From assembly GCF_048569485.1 (NCBI RefSeq), contig NC_134358.1, positions 217,282,128 to 217,346,127 on the forward strand: a stretch of DNA of 64,000 nucleotides, read 5' to 3'. A program made the translations under genes and the position numbers. Origin of the DNA: Anomaloglossus baeobatrachus (taxonomy: Eukaryota > Chordata > Amphibia > Anura > Aromobatidae). The notes beneath the pieces were generated by a model. The model did no database searches. It had not been told where the DNA came from and saw only the letters and a program-made list of their open reading frames with translations. This document shows positions 35,405-46,921 of this stretch, piece after piece. Within the stretch, counting starts at the first letter, position 1; each line of letters opens with the position of its first letter.

Positions 35405-36265
35405 CAAGTGTGGATTTGCTCCTATATCAATACAGTAAGCTCAGTTATGGTACCATATTTAAGCAGTAAGCTTAGTTCTGGTACTATTTCTATACAGTAA
35501 GCTTGTTCTGTTCCCATAGCTATGTAGGAGGCTTGGTGTCCTGTTGCTGTTTCTATGTAGTAGACTGAGTAAGTACGATTTTGTTCCTGTATGGGTACAG
35601 TAAGCTTGGTTCTGCTCCTGTATCTCTGTAGTAAGCTCGGTTCTGCTCTCGTATCTCTGTAGTAAGCTCGGTTCTGCTCCCATATCTCTGTAGTAAGCGC
35701 GGTTCTGCTCCCATATCTCTGTAGTAAGCTCTGTTCTGATCTCATATCTCTGTAGTAAGCTCGGTTCTGTTCCCATATCTCTGTAGTAAGATTGGTTCTG
35801 CCCCCATATCTCTGTAGTAAGCTTGGTTCTGTTCCCATATCTCTGTAGTATGCTTGGTTCTGCTCTCATATCTCTGTAGTAAGCTTGGTTCTGCTCCCTT
35901 ATCTCTGTAGTAAGCGTGGCTCTGCTCTCATATCTCTGTAGTAAGCTCGGTTCTGCTCCCATGTCTCTGTAGTAAGCTCGGTTCTGCTCCCTTATCTCTG
36001 TAGTAAGCTCGTTTCTACTCCCATACTTCTGTAGTAAGGGCGGCTCTGCTCTCATATCTCTGTAGTAAGCTCAGTTCTGCTCCCGTATCTCTGTAGTAAG
36101 CTCAGTTCTGCTCTCATATCTCTGTAGTAAGCACGGCTCTGCTCCCATACCTCTGTAGTAAGCTCGGTTCTGCTCCCATATTTCTGTAGTAATGTCATTT
36201 CTGTTCCCATACCTCTGTAGTAAGCTCAGTAATGCTCCCATATCTCTGTAGTAAGCTCGGTTATG
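35405..36265 (-). repeat. 31-bp minisatellite, TAAGCTCGGTTCTGCTCCCA unit
   Basis: Units of 31 bp (GTAGTAAGCTCGG to GTAGTAAGCTCGG spacing 35628 to 35659), about 27 copies, ragged at the left end. Since 31 is not a multiple of 3, the minus-strand open frames cycle through three phases. Confidence 0.93.
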
Positions 36266-36269
36266 CTCC

Positions 36270-36588
36270 TCAAATTCTGGCTAGTAAAAAAGCGGACTAG
36301 TAAAATGAAACAATAAAAAATGATTTTAAAAAAATGTAAAAAAACCCCAAAAACCTAACAGTTGCAATCACCTCCCATTCAGCCCATTGAAAATTAAAGG
36401 GTTAAAACAAATTTATACATATGTGCTATTGCCGCATTCAGAAACGCCCAATCTATCAAAATATAAAATCAATAAATCCAATCGGTAAACAACATAGCGG
36501 CAAAAAAATTCCAAACGACAAAATTATTTGGTCGCCGCAAATTTTACGCAAAATACAATAACAGGCGATCAAAACGTAGCACCTGCGC
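36270..36588. repeat. Left part of an older repeat split by the Penelope-like element
   Basis: AT-rich sequence ending in AAAATACAATAACAGGCGAT and GCACCTGCGCAAAAAT. The right part resumes after 41572 with GTGCAAAAAATAGTACCATT and AACGTCAGCTCG. Together they read as one dispersed frog-type repeat with the Penelope-like element placed in it. The repeated GCGCAAAAA/GTGCAAAAA at the two edges is a plausible ~13-bp target duplication with mismatches. Confidence 0.55.
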
Positions 36589-36886
36589 AAAAATCAAACG
36601 GAGGGATCAAGCGTCTCAAGGAGAATTGAAATGGATACAATAAAGTTTTTTACTTTTTAAACGCTTTCAATTCTCCTTGCGACGCTGGATCCCTCTGTCT
36701 GATTTTGCTGTTCCCGCCCGGGTCAGGGCATTTTACGTGCATCGGTGGTGGATTCTGGAGTGAAGAAGGGTGAGCTGGATTATCTCCTCACATTTTTTCT
36801 TGCAATTGACTGTTTCGTGCTCCCCTTATACTCACTGGAGTTCTTTTATTATCCAGGGTTTTTAAACCCTTTATATTCCACTCCAT

Positions 36887-37710
36887 ATGGATCCACCTAA
36901 CAATAGGAGAACTAAATTTAAGTCTATTTTCAACACACATGATGATGCTTCCACCAGAGAGGTTTACAATAAAGATAATGAGGATTTACTACAACTACAC
37001 AAGCTGCTGGAAAAAATAAGTCCAAAGAAGCTAAACTATGGTGGAATTACACTTCACTACGCTCTCATATTGATAAGAACATGATTCCTTGAGGGCTAAG
37101 GATTTTAAAAACTCCCACTTTTTCAGCTTATTCTGAGGACTTTCTGGTTAGTTAGAATACCATTCTTTCCAAATGCTCCATACAACTAATGGAGCTTATA
37201 GTTAAACATGAAGAGCATGAACTGGATATGTGCAAAAGTTACATTGAAGAAACAGAAAGGGCCTTAGATAAATTTAAGGATTTTTCGAAGTTTAAAACTT
37301 TACAAGAGAATCTGGATAAACATCTTACTGCTCTTGAGGATAAAATTATTGAGAGAAAAAAACATAAATTTGATAGAGATATTATGGACTATCAAACGGA
37401 TAAGGTATATACCTGGAGGACTTCACACCAATTTAATTCCATTCTGAGGAATAATAACAAAAGCAACAAGAAATTTTTCCAGAGAAATTGTAACAGAAAA
37501 ATAGGTTTTGGAGATACAAGTGTCTCCTCTGCTACTACGAGTTACTCTGTAGACAACTCCTCTGATACTTCATCCAAAGAAATAGTAATTCCTGCTTCAC
37601 ATAGCAAAAAACATAAGAGAAAAAATCTGATGCCAAAAAATGGATCAGAAGAGGGGGTCGGAAACATAGGAAACACCAGGTACCCGGATCATCGGAAACT
37701 GAAATACTAA
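36887..37710 (+). pseudogene. Penelope-type N-terminal region, broken
   Basis: The first frame opens with ATG at 36887. A longer frame at 37189-37707 is rich in Lys/Glu and likely coiled coil (EEHELDMCKSY, ERALDKFKDF), then Ser-rich and basic near its end (SKKHKRKN). Family N-termini are poorly conserved, so the assignment rests on position just before the reverse transcriptase. Confidence 0.55.
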
Positions 37711-38096
37711 CCTGCCCCGTTTGGAATATTTCTGCTCAAATTCTTTAAGAACATAATTTCTTAGTTTTATCAAAAGGTTTAAGTTTCTGTCCTACCAACA
37801 AATTTAATATTTTCAATACATTACTGGACATGAACAAGTTATCCAGAAACTTGACTTTGAAATGTCACTTCAATACTGAGGATGCATTACATGAGGAAAG
37901 CCGTTTTTCATCCAACTTGAACTATAATGATACCAATCTATGGTCGTTCCTGGGTTTGAAGAGTTAAAAAGATTATCAGACTTATGACTACTGGAATCTG
38001 AATGTAGGACTTATGATCAATTATCATTCACGTTTATGACATCTAATCCATTTTTTGTTACCCCATCCAGTCCAGACAATCTGTTTTAGATGTTTT

Positions 38097-39740
38097 TCAA
38101 GAAAAAATTGAGGAAGATCTTATTGTTCTTGATAAAACAGCGAGTATTAAACACAATAACCTCAATCCCTCTGAAATTTTGACTTTGAAGGATTTGAGGA
38201 TTTGCAATCCAACACCCATTTGATCATCAGGGAAGCTGATAAAGGGTGGGTTGTCATTTTGGATTCCTCTTTGTATTTCAAGATGAATAACATCATTTCG
38301 TCTGATCAGAACACTTATATCCATCTGCAGGGAGACCCCACAAGTTTTTTTAAAACAAAGATTGATAAACTTTTGGAGGAGGGACTTATGGAGGGCATTT
38401 TCTCGCAAACAATTTATGATTATCTAAAGGTGGATCACCCTGTTACTCCCCTTTATCATGCCCTCCTAAAAATCCATAAGGGTATTTTCCCTTCAGGCCA
38501 ATTATATCTGCCATTGGCTCCCTGGGTGAAATGTTGGGTGCTTGGATTGATCATTTCCTACAGCCACTTGTGAGGGATCTCCCGGGTTTCTTGAGAGACA
38601 CTAAATCATTGATTAACAACATGAATTCTATCTCATGGCATAGAGAATATAAGTGGTTGAACTGTGAAATAGTTACCGTAGTCTACATCCTTCCATACCA
38701 CACCATGTGGCCATTGATTGTTTGCAACAGTTTTTCTTTAAGCACAGTTCTTATCCGGTTAAAATTCAGGAATTTATCATCACTGCAATTAATTTTTTTG
38801 TTGACTCCCAACTATTTCACTTTAGTAAAGGAGTATTTTTTTTGCAGAAATGCGGCGTCATTATGGGGCGGAAATTTTCCCCCTCTCTGGCTAATATGGT
38901 GTTGGCTATTTTTGAAGAACTTCTTCAATGATGACAACATTTTTTCAGATAAAATAGTTTTTTACACACGTTACATAGACGATCTTTTACTTATATGGAA
39001 AGGGGATGTTACACAAGCATATCAATTCATTGATTATTTGAATCAGAATTCTTTCAATCTAAGATTCACTTTTAATATACATCCCAATCAAATTAATTTC
39101 TTAGATGTAACCCTAAAAGGTAATTCTAATGTTGTAGAAATACATCCTTAGGCTATGTGCGCACGTAGTGTTCTATCCCTGCAGAAATTTCTGCAGCAAT
39201 TTGAACAGCACACGTGCACTTCAAATCGCTACAGAAAGAGTCCGTAAAGAAAAAAAAAAAAGCCGATTATGTGCTCTGAGTGCAGCCCCTCCCATAGACA
39301 AAGCAGGGGATGCATGCAGAGCGCATGAAAGAAGTGACATGTCACTTCTTAGAACGCACGCTTCGGGCAGCAGCCGAAGCGCTGCACTCTAATACACCAC
39401 TTACGCACGTCTCTTGCATAATCTTCATAGATTATGCTGGGGACGCAGGACGCATGCAGTTACGCTGCGGTGCAGATCGCAGCGTAACTGCATGCAAATA
39501 CGCAACGTGCGCACATAGCCTTACAAAAAAGATACGGACACTAATTGCATTTTACAAGCTGGTTCCTGCCATCCTCCGCATACTGTAAAAAACATTCCGG
39601 TGGGGGAGTTAATCAGACTAAAATGTAACTGTTCCAGACCTGATCTTTTTCTCCACGAATCCATGAAAACACTCACCAGATTAAAACAGAGGGGATTATC
39701 CAGACTGGTGTTTGAACAGGGCTCAAGCAATAGTCAGTAA
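38097..39740 (+). pseudogene. Penelope-type reverse transcriptase region, broken
   Basis: Motifs in order: LIIREADKGWVVILD, HALLKIHKG, CGVIMGRKFSPSLANM, TRYIDDLLLIWKGD, and FTFNIHPNQINFLDVTL. The R-ADKG, KIHK, MG..F.PS.AN, RYIDD and I-FLD blocks are characteristic of Penelope-like reverse transcriptases and differ from LINE and LTR-element forms. The YIDD box (near 38980) holds the catalytic aspartates. The coding sequence is spread over several frames and interrupted by a MITE at 39151-39520. It is not functional. Confidence 0.85.
39151..39520. mobile_element. 370-bp MITE, PIF/Harbinger-like
   Basis: It has perfect 16-bp inverted termini GGCTATGTGCGCACGT and its inverse, and a TTA duplication on both sides (39148-39150 and 39521-39523). 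A 3-bp TWA target and GGC-type ends fit PIF/Harbinger non-autonomous elements. The Penelope reading frame continues across the site, proving it is an insertion. It contains internal GCATGCAGTTACGC palindromes and no coding part. Confidence 0.85.
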
Positions 39741-39899
39741 AATCGATAGATCTGATTTGTTCAAAGGCAAAAATAAACGCAGTAACAATCAAGACAGGAT
39801 TACTTTTGCTACCAATTTTTCTCCATAATATTACGATATAATTAAAATTATTCAGAAATATCTACCGATTTTACACCAAGATAACCTACTTAACCAAAT

Positions 39900-40760
39900 T
39901 TTGACTAAAAATCAAATTAATTTTGTGGCCAAACGTACACCTAATCTTGCTAAGATCCTCTCACCCAATCTAGCAGTTAGTCAAAAAAACAATGTTCATA
40001 GAAGTTGGATTTCATGTACTGGTTTTTTTGATTGCGGTCATAATTATTACATTTCATTCAAACATGTAAAAAAGAGCAAGTCTTTTACCTCGACCAATAC
40101 TGGTCTTTCCTATGACATCAAAGATTTCATAAACTATAACACACCTAATGTCATATACTTGATTGAATGTACATCCTGTCATATACAGTATGTTGTATGT
40201 ACAAGTTATTATTATTTATTATTATAGCGACATTTTTTCCATGGCGCTTTACAAGTGAAAGAGGGTATACGTACAACAATCATTAACAGTACAAAACAGA
40301 CTGGTATAGGAGGAGAGAGGACCCTGCCCGCGAGGGCTCACAGTCTACAGGGAATGGGTGATGGTACAATAGGTGAGGACAGAGCTGGTTGCGCAGTGGT
40401 GTACTGGACTGAGGGCTATTGTAGGTTGTAGGCTTGTTGGAAGAGATGGGTCTTCAGGTTCCTCTTCCACGGTAGGGGAGAGTCCCCTTAAAAAACGTAT
40501 TAGAAGACACATGTCGGATACACTCAATCCCTCTGCGACAAATGTGTCTGCGGTTACCAGACACTTTGTCTCTGTTCACAATAGATGCTTGGATTCTTTA
40601 GTTTTTACCGGCATTGAAAAGGTGTACAAACCTGGCAGGGGAGAGGACCACAGGAGAAAGATTCTCAACAAAGAATCTATTTGGATTTTCAAGTTAGGCA
40701 CTAGGATTCCACATGGCAGGAATACCTGGAAGGATCTTATAATACAGTATATGTAATAGT
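39900..40760 (+). pseudogene. Penelope-type GIY-YIG endonuclease region, interrupted
   Basis: The first part (39901-40200) includes NTPNVIYLIECTSCHIQYV, the Penelope version of the GIY-YIG start (VxYLIxCxxCxxxYVG). The second part, after the L2 insertion, includes RRHMSDTLNPS, VTRHFVSVHN, and ESIWIFKLGTRIPHGRN, the downstream H, E and W-I-L landmarks. It is a dead copy. The same C-terminal region is seen in the shorter element at 12.7 kb. Confidence 0.75.
40204..40475 (-). mobile_element. 5'-truncated L2-type LINE insertion
   Basis: It starts (on the + strand) TTATTATTATTTATTATTAT, then AGCGACATTTTTTCCATGGC and ACAGACTGGTATAGGAGG, then GAGGGCTCACAGTCTACAGG, and runs further upstream than the copy at 8133. 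It lies on the minus strand, interrupts the GIY-YIG region, and is therefore younger than the Penelope-like element. Confidence 0.75.
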
Positions 40761-40997
40761 TTTCTCTATAAGGTGTTTTATTACATTTCTGGTTACTTCT
40801 CTCCCATATTTGAGAGCGTATATGGATTCAATATATTTAAAATGGGGTCTTGCTATACAGTATATCTGTGTTATTTTTTCTAACATTTGGTTTTACAGCC
40901 ACCATATTGTATATAGCTTGTTTCTATATGTTTTTTATATGGATATATTCCTCTGTCATAATATTTATACTAGGAGAGTTTTTCTCATTCTAACATG

Positions 40998-41001
40998 AGT
41001 A

Positions 41002-41048
<47 letters not shown>
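40998..41048. repeat. (TA)n microsatellite
   Basis: About 50 bp of alternating TA in the 3' untranslated part of the Penelope-like element. Confidence 0.95.
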
Positions 41049-41049
<1 letters not shown>

Positions 41050-41316
41050 ATATAATGTCATGTAGAAATTATTTTCCATAGCAATAAATATGGCTTCTTT
41101 GATAATTTTTGTTAATATTTTTTAATTTTAGTTATAATTTCACTATGCATTGTTTGTGCGGTTTTAAAGTGCATTTTTTTGTCTCTGTTTAACATATCAC
41201 ATTCATTGTTGCTCACACAACATTCAGATAGGTGTGTTTATTTAATTATTTCAAACCTGTTTCATGACGTGTGGTGCATTTAAATAACCCCTTTATGGAG
41301 ACTTTTGCGCATTCCA

Positions 41317-41376
41317 TGATTAAGACCTTAATAGGTTGAAACACATAGGAAATATCCTCTGTCCTGTTCCTATGTG
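41317..41376 (+). ncRNA. Decayed hammerhead-like motif (weak)
   Basis: TGATTAAG is followed by ACCT-TAAT-AGGT (helix II), TGAAA, and a perfect 8-bp helix CACATAGG/CCTATGTG. Position just before the right LTR-like repeat of a Penelope-like element fits. The core and cleavage end are degenerate, so this is a relic at best. Confidence 0.3.
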
Positions 41377-41572
41377 CTTCTTGTGTGTCCACTTCTGAAT
41401 GTTTTAATGGATGCAATAAAGTTTTTTACTTTTTAAACGCTTTCAATTCTCCTTGAGACGCTGGATCCCTCCGTTTGATTTTGCTGTTCCCGCTCGGGTC
41501 AGGGCATTTTCCGTGCGTTGGTGGTGGATTATGGAGTGAAGAAGGGTGAGCTGGAGTATCTCCTCACATTAT

Positions 41573-42090
41573 TTCTGTGCAAAAAATAGTACCATTAAAA
41601 ACGTCAGCTCGAGACGCAAAAAATAAGCCGTCACTGAACCATATATCCCGAAAAATGAGAACGCTACGGGTTACGGAATATGGCGCAAAAAGTGCGCCAC
41701 TTTTTTTTGGACAAACTTGTGATTTTTTTTTAACCCCTTAGATAAAAGTAAACCTATACATGTTTGGTGTCTTCAAACTCATACTGACCTGAGACATCAC
41801 ACCCACACATCAGATTTATCATATGGTAAACATGGTGAATAAAATATTCCAAAAACTATTGTGTGATCTCACTTTTTTTGCAGTTTTTCCGCACTTGGAA
41901 TTTTTTTTGCTATTTCCAGTACACTATAGGTAAAACTTATGATTTACTCTAAAAGTACAGCTTGTCCCACAAAAAACAAGCCCTTGTATGGCAAGATTGA
42001 CGGAAAAATAAAAAAGGTTACGGCTCTCTGAAGAGGGGGAGCAAAAAAAAAAAAATAAAAAATGGAAAATCGCCCGGGGGTAAATGGGTT
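41573..42090. repeat. Right part of the older repeat split by the Penelope-like element
   Basis: It begins GTGCAAAAAATAGTACC, continues with AACGTCAGCTCGAGACGC and ends near CGCCCGGGGGTAAATGGGTT. See 36270-36588 for the left part. Confidence 0.55.
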
Positions 42091-42539
42091 AATGACTCTC
42101 AAAGTGGTAAAAGATCTGCAGACAATGTGATGCCTAGCCAAAATGAAACACTCTTAATTCTTGACTTTCAAACTGGCAAAAATCTACAGTCAGTGCAAGG
42201 CCTAGTCAAAGTGGGCAGGAGGCATGGCATTACAGTCAGTAATAGACATAAAGGAGACAGTCTACTATAATTCCAGTTTAGGATCAGTTTTAAGAACACT
42301 TTATTCTTGACTCTCAAACTGGCAAAGGATCTGCAGTCAGTGCGAGTCCTAACCAAAATAACTATGAGGTGATTTTATGGGACACGAGGTTGTGTAAGGT
42401 AAGGACGACACAGCAGAAGAAATAGTGGGAGCTGGAGATCAGGTACCGAGAGACAGCCACCACCATCAGATGGCGGAAATAATCAGTGTCCACAAGCCTA
42501 AACGCCAACATTTGCAGGGCAAACAGTTTGGAAATTTGG
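42091..42539. other. Unassigned stretch
   Basis: A phrase TTCTTGACT(T/C)TCAAACTGGC with a following (T/C)CTGCAGTCAGTG recurs near 42158 and 42305, so there is a weak repeat. No gene is seen. Confidence 0.4.
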
Positions 42540-45305
42540 CTTCTGGGTAGAAAGGCTATATGAGACCTGTCCCTGGGTAGAAAGGCTATATAAAACTGTC
42601 CCTGGGTAGAAGGTTTATACAAGAGCTGTCCCTGGATGGAAGGGCTATACGAGACCTGTCCCTGAATAGAAGGGCTATACGAGACCTGTCCCTAGATAGA
42701 AAGGCTATACGAGACCTGTCCCTGGATAGAAAGGCTATACGAGACCTGTCCCTGGGTAGCAGGGTTATACGACAGCTGTCCCTGGACAGAAGGGCTATAT
42801 GAGACCTGTCCCTGGATAGAAGGGCTATACAAAACCTGTCCCTGGGTAGTAGTGCTATACAAGACCTGTCCCTGGGTAGTAGGGCTATATAAGAACTGTC
42901 CCTAGGTAGAAGGGCTATATTAGAACTGTCCCTGCATAGTAGGGCTGTAGGAGAGCTGTCCCTTGGTAGAAGGGCTATAGGAGAGCTATCCCTGGGTATT
43001 AGACGTATACGAGAGCTGTCCCTGGATAGAAAGGCTACATGAGAGCTATCCCTGGATAGTAAGGCTATGCGAGAGCTGTCCCTGGGTAGTAGGGCTTTAC
43101 GAGAGCTGTCCATGGGTAGATGGGCTCTACGAGAGATGTCCCTGGGTAGAAGGGCTCTAGGAGAGCTGTCTCTGGGTAGAAGGACTATGTGAGAGCTGTC
43201 CCTGGGTAGAATAATAATCTTTATTTTTATAGCGCCAACATATTCCGCAGCGCTTTACAATTCAGGAGGCTCATATACATATCATATACATAAACATATA
43301 CAAACAAGTAACAATTATAGAAGATACAATATTTAAAGGTAAAAAAAGGCAACCCTGCTCGTGAAAGCTTACAATCTACACAAGGACTATACTACAGCTG
43401 TCCCTGGGTAGTAAGGCTGTACAAGAGCTGTCCCTGGGTAGAAGGGCTATATGAGAGCTGTCCCTAGATAGTAATGCTGTGGGAGAGCTGTCCTTGGGTA
43501 GAAGGGCTATAGGAGAGCTATCCCTGGGTATTAGACGTATACGAGAGCTGTCCCTGGATAGAAGGGCTACACGAGAGCTATCCCATGACAGTAAGGCTAT
43601 ACAAGAGCTGTCCCTGGGTAGTAGGGCTTTAAGAGAGCTGTCCCTGGGTAGAAGGGCTATAGGAGAGCTATCCCTGGGTATTAGACGTATACAAGAGCTG
43701 TCCCTGGATAGAAGGGCTACATGAGAGCTATCCCTTTATAGTAAGGCTATACGGGAGCTGTCCCTGGGTAGTAGGGCTTGAAGAGAGCTATCCCTGGGTA
43801 GAAGGGCTATACGAGAGCTGTCCCTGGGTAGATGGGCTCTATGAGAGATGTCCCTGGGTAGAAGGGCTCTAGGAGAGCTGTCTCTGGGTAGAAGGACTAT
43901 ATGAGAGCTGTCCCTGCATAGTAATGCTGTGGGAGAGCTGTCCTTGGGTAGAAGAGCTATACTGGAGCTCTCCGTGAGTGTAAGGGCAACACGAGAGCTG
44001 TCCCTGGGTAGAAGGGCTGGAGGAGAGCTGTCCCTGGGTAGAAGGGCTGGAGGAGAGCTGTCCCAGGGTAGAAGGACTAGAGGAGAGCTGTCCCAGGGTA
44101 GAAGGACTAGAGGAGAGCTGTCCCAGGGTAGAAGGACTAGAGGAGAGCTGTCCCAGGGTAGAAGGGGCTGGAGGAGAGTTGTCCCAGGGTAGAAGGGCTG
44201 GAGGAGAGTTGTCCCTGGGTAGCAGGGCTGGAGGAGAGCTGTCCCTGGGTAGAGGGGCTGGAGGAGAGCTGTCCCCGGGTGGAAGGGCTGAAGGAGAGCT
44301 GTCCCTGGGTAGAAGGGCTGAAGGAGAGCTGTCCCTGTGTAGAAGGGCTGGAGGAGAGCTGAGCTGTCCCTGGGTGGTAGGGCTATATGAGAGCTGTCCC
44401 TGAGTAGTAAAGCTATATGAGAGCTGTCCCTGGGTAGTAAGGCTATATGAGAGCTGTCACTGGGTTGTAAGGCTATATGAGAGCTGTCCCTGAGTAGGAA
44501 GACTATACGAGAGCTGTCCCTGAGTAGTAAGGCTTTATGAGAGCTGTCCCTTAGTAGTAAGGCTATATGAGAGCTATCCCTGAGTAGTAAGGCTATATGA
44601 GAGCTATCCCTGAGTAGTAAAGCTATATGAGAGCTATCCCTGAGTAGTAAGACTATATGAGAGCTGTCCCTGAGTAGTAAGGTTATATCAGAGCTGTCCC
44701 TGAGTAGTAAGGGTATATGAGAGCTATCCCTGAGTAGTAAGGCTATATGAGAGCTATCCCTGGGTAGTAAGGCTATACGAGAGCTGTCCCTGAGTAGTAA
44801 GGCTTTATGAGAGCTGTCCCTGAGTAGTAAGACTATATGAGAGCTGTCCCTGAGTAGTAAGGCTATATGAGAGCTATCCCTGAGTAGTAAGGCTATATGA
44901 GAGCTGTCACTGGCTAGTAAGGCTATATGAGAGCTGTCACTGGCTAGTAAGGCTATATGAGAGCTATCCCTGGGTAGTAAGGCTACACGAGAGCTGTCAC
45001 AGGGTAGTAAGGCTATATGAGAGCTATCCCTGGGTAGTAAGGCTATATGAGAGCTGTCACTGGCTAGTAAGGCTATATGAGAGCGATCCCTGGGTAGTAA
45101 GGCTATACGAGAGCTGTCCCTGGGTAGTAAGGCTATATGAGAGCGATCCCTGGGTAGTAAGGCTATAGAAGAGCGGTCCCTGGCTAGTAAGGCTATATGA
45201 GAGCTATCCCTGGGTAGTAAGGCTATACGAGAGCTGTCCCTGGGTAGTAAGGCTATATGAGAGCTGTCCATGGGTACTAAGGCTGTACCACAGCTGTCCC
45301 TATAT
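42540..45305 (-). repeat. 30-bp minisatellite, GAGAGCTGTCCCTGGGTAGT unit
   Basis: About 86 units of 30 bp (AGCTGTCCCTGGGTAG plus AAGGGCTATACGAG and variants), split by an L2-type insertion at 43208-43385. Sub-blocks differ: GGCTGGAGG variants at 44010-44350, GAGTAGTAAGGCTATATGA variants after 44400. The minus strand is open for 528 codons (43736-45322) with RDSSHIALLP-type periods. I take this as a by-product of a unit divisible by 3, not a protein gene. Confidence 0.95.
43208..43385 (-). mobile_element. L2-type 3' tail inserted in the minisatellite
   Basis: AATAATCTTTATTTTTATAG, then CGCCAACATATTCCGCAGCG, then GAAAGCTTACAATCTACA. On the minus strand this is the classic L2-clade end: TGTAGATTGTAAGC, a CAGGGTTGCC block, GCGCTGCGGAATATGTTGGC, TAATAAA. 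It subdivides the array and so post-dates part of its growth. It is a different subfamily from the copies at 8133 and 40204. Confidence 0.8.
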
Positions 45306-46001
45306 TTATTTGAATCAACCAATATTTCCTAATGCAAAATACATAAATTAAAAAGAAAAATCTTTTATTTCCCGGAGGGTAACAAACGGACATGGCATTC
45401 TAATTCTACCTTGCCAATCTTCTCTCCCTAATGCAATCAGTTTGTGGAGAGTCAGGATGCCCCGCGCAGGTCACACCGAAATTGTCAGGCAAAGCCAACT
45501 TTAATCTGATGTGTGTTTGTCCATTACTTGTAAAAATTCAAAATTGCAAAAAAAATAAAAATAAAAATTAAATAAGAAAGGGAGTAAGAAAATGAACTAC
45601 GCATGACGATGTTAGTCTGTACAGAGAGGAACAACTAAGGTAAAGTTATGTGAATTCTTCAGTGATCCTGCAAAAATCCCCAGACTGGCCGCATGTTATG
45701 TGTAATGTGTGGCTGTAACCAGGCTCTATTTAATGTTTAACCCTGTGTTATTAAGCTCAGTGGGGGGTTTCCAGCCCGCAGAACAGTTAAGACCTTGGTC
45801 CACAGGATGGATCATTGTGTGTTTTGTAGACATTCCAGAAAGTGTTCCAAAGAGCAAGTTTTCATTAGTAAAAAAAAAAAGTTGTGTGAGATCAGATACC
45901 ACAGCAATGCTATGCTAATAGATTTATAGTCACAATTTATATTGCTTAAAGCCCCACTCCATAGTTTTTTTTTATTGTACCTCTGGAGTGATCCGTTAAA
46001 T
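45306..46001. other. Unassigned stretch
   Basis: No gene is supported. The last 60 bp (AAAGCCCCACTCCATAG) resemble one end of a further DNA element whose other end I did not find. Confidence 0.4.
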
Positions 46002-46601
46002 CTAAAGGGGGCTTTACACGCTACGATATCGTTAATGTTTTATCGTCGGGGTCACGTTGTTAGTGATGTACATACGGCTTCATTAACGATATCGCAGCGT
46101 GTGACACTGACCAGCGACCTTAAGCGCCTCAAAAATGGTGAAAATCGTTCACCATGGAGAGGTCGTCCCAAACTCAAAAATCGGTAAGGGTTGTTTATCC
46201 ATGTTGTTCATTGCTCATGCGGCAGCACACATCGCTATGTGTGACACCGCAGGAGCGAGGACAGTCTCCTTACCTGCCACTGGCCCCAATGCGGAAGGAA
46301 GGAGGTGGGCGGGATGTTACGTCCTGCTCATCTCCGCCCCTCCGCTTTGATTGGCCGGCCGCTTAGTGACGTTGCGGTGACATTGCTGTGATGCCGAACG
46401 TCCCTCCCCCTTGAAGGAGGGATTGTTCGGCAGTCACAGCGACGCCGCCGACCAGGTAAGTACGTGTGACGCTGCCTTAGCGATAATGTTCGCTACGGCA
46501 GCGATCACAAACAATCGCATGCGCGACGGGGGCGGGTACTTACACGCTTGATATCGCTAGAAATTGCTAGCAATATCGCTACCGTGTAAAGCCCCCTTTA
46601 G
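46002..46601. mobile_element. 600-bp non-autonomous DNA transposon
   Basis: It has perfect 18-bp inverted termini CTAAAGGGGGCTTTACAC and its inverse; the similarity extends inward as GCTACGATATCG against CGATATCGCTACC-like words with mismatches. No transposase is visible. The target duplication is not resolved (TA or none). Confidence 0.85.
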
Positions 46602-46921
46602 TCCCCAGCCCCTTGTCTGATACTCACCCTCCGGCGGCTTCACCTTCTATCGCCACCTCTTTGATCAGTCTCTGGCAATTTGTGACCTGCCGAAAATTCC
46701 AGTGTTTCATGGAGTCAGCCAGAAGTTACAACTAAATGAAAATCTGAGGGCCTCATTCTGGTCTCGTGCTGGCTCTCATAGAGCTGCATTGGGAGCTTGT
46801 GATGTAATTTCTGACTTCAGGCCATTCAGAAGTTACAGTCACAAGATGGTGCCGTGGCATCGGAGTGGCGTTGGTAAAAGGAGAAGCTGCCAGAAGGTGA
46901 GTATATGACAGGGGGTTAGAT
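46602..46921. other. Unassigned stretch
   Basis: Short open frames only. It contains a weak inverted pair CAGAAGTTACA/TTCTGACTTC-type words near 46725 and 46815. No gene is seen. Confidence 0.35.

Larger units (their letters stand above)
36590..41572 (+). mobile_element. Penelope-like retroelement, decayed, with LTR-like repeats and nested insertions
   Basis: Direct repeats of about 165 bp (36631-36795 and 41407-41572; starting ATGGATACAATAAAG and ATGGATGCAATAAAG) bound the body. A ~40-bp inverted piece of the same repeat (36590-36630) abuts the left one. LTR-like repeats with an inverted partial copy are a known hallmark of Penelope-like elements. The body codes, in order, for an N-terminal charged region (36887-37707), reverse transcriptase (about 38100-39150, then 39521-39740) and a GIY-YIG endonuclease region (about 39900-40760). 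A 370-bp MITE and an L2 fragment are inserted. The coding region has several breaks and is dead. Confidence 0.85.

Noticed and set aside
43736-45322. 528-codon open frame on the minus strand (RDSSHIALLP-type repeats)
   Set aside because: The 30-bp unit is divisible by 3, so one frame without a stop stays open. There is no domain, no splice context and no non-repeat sequence.
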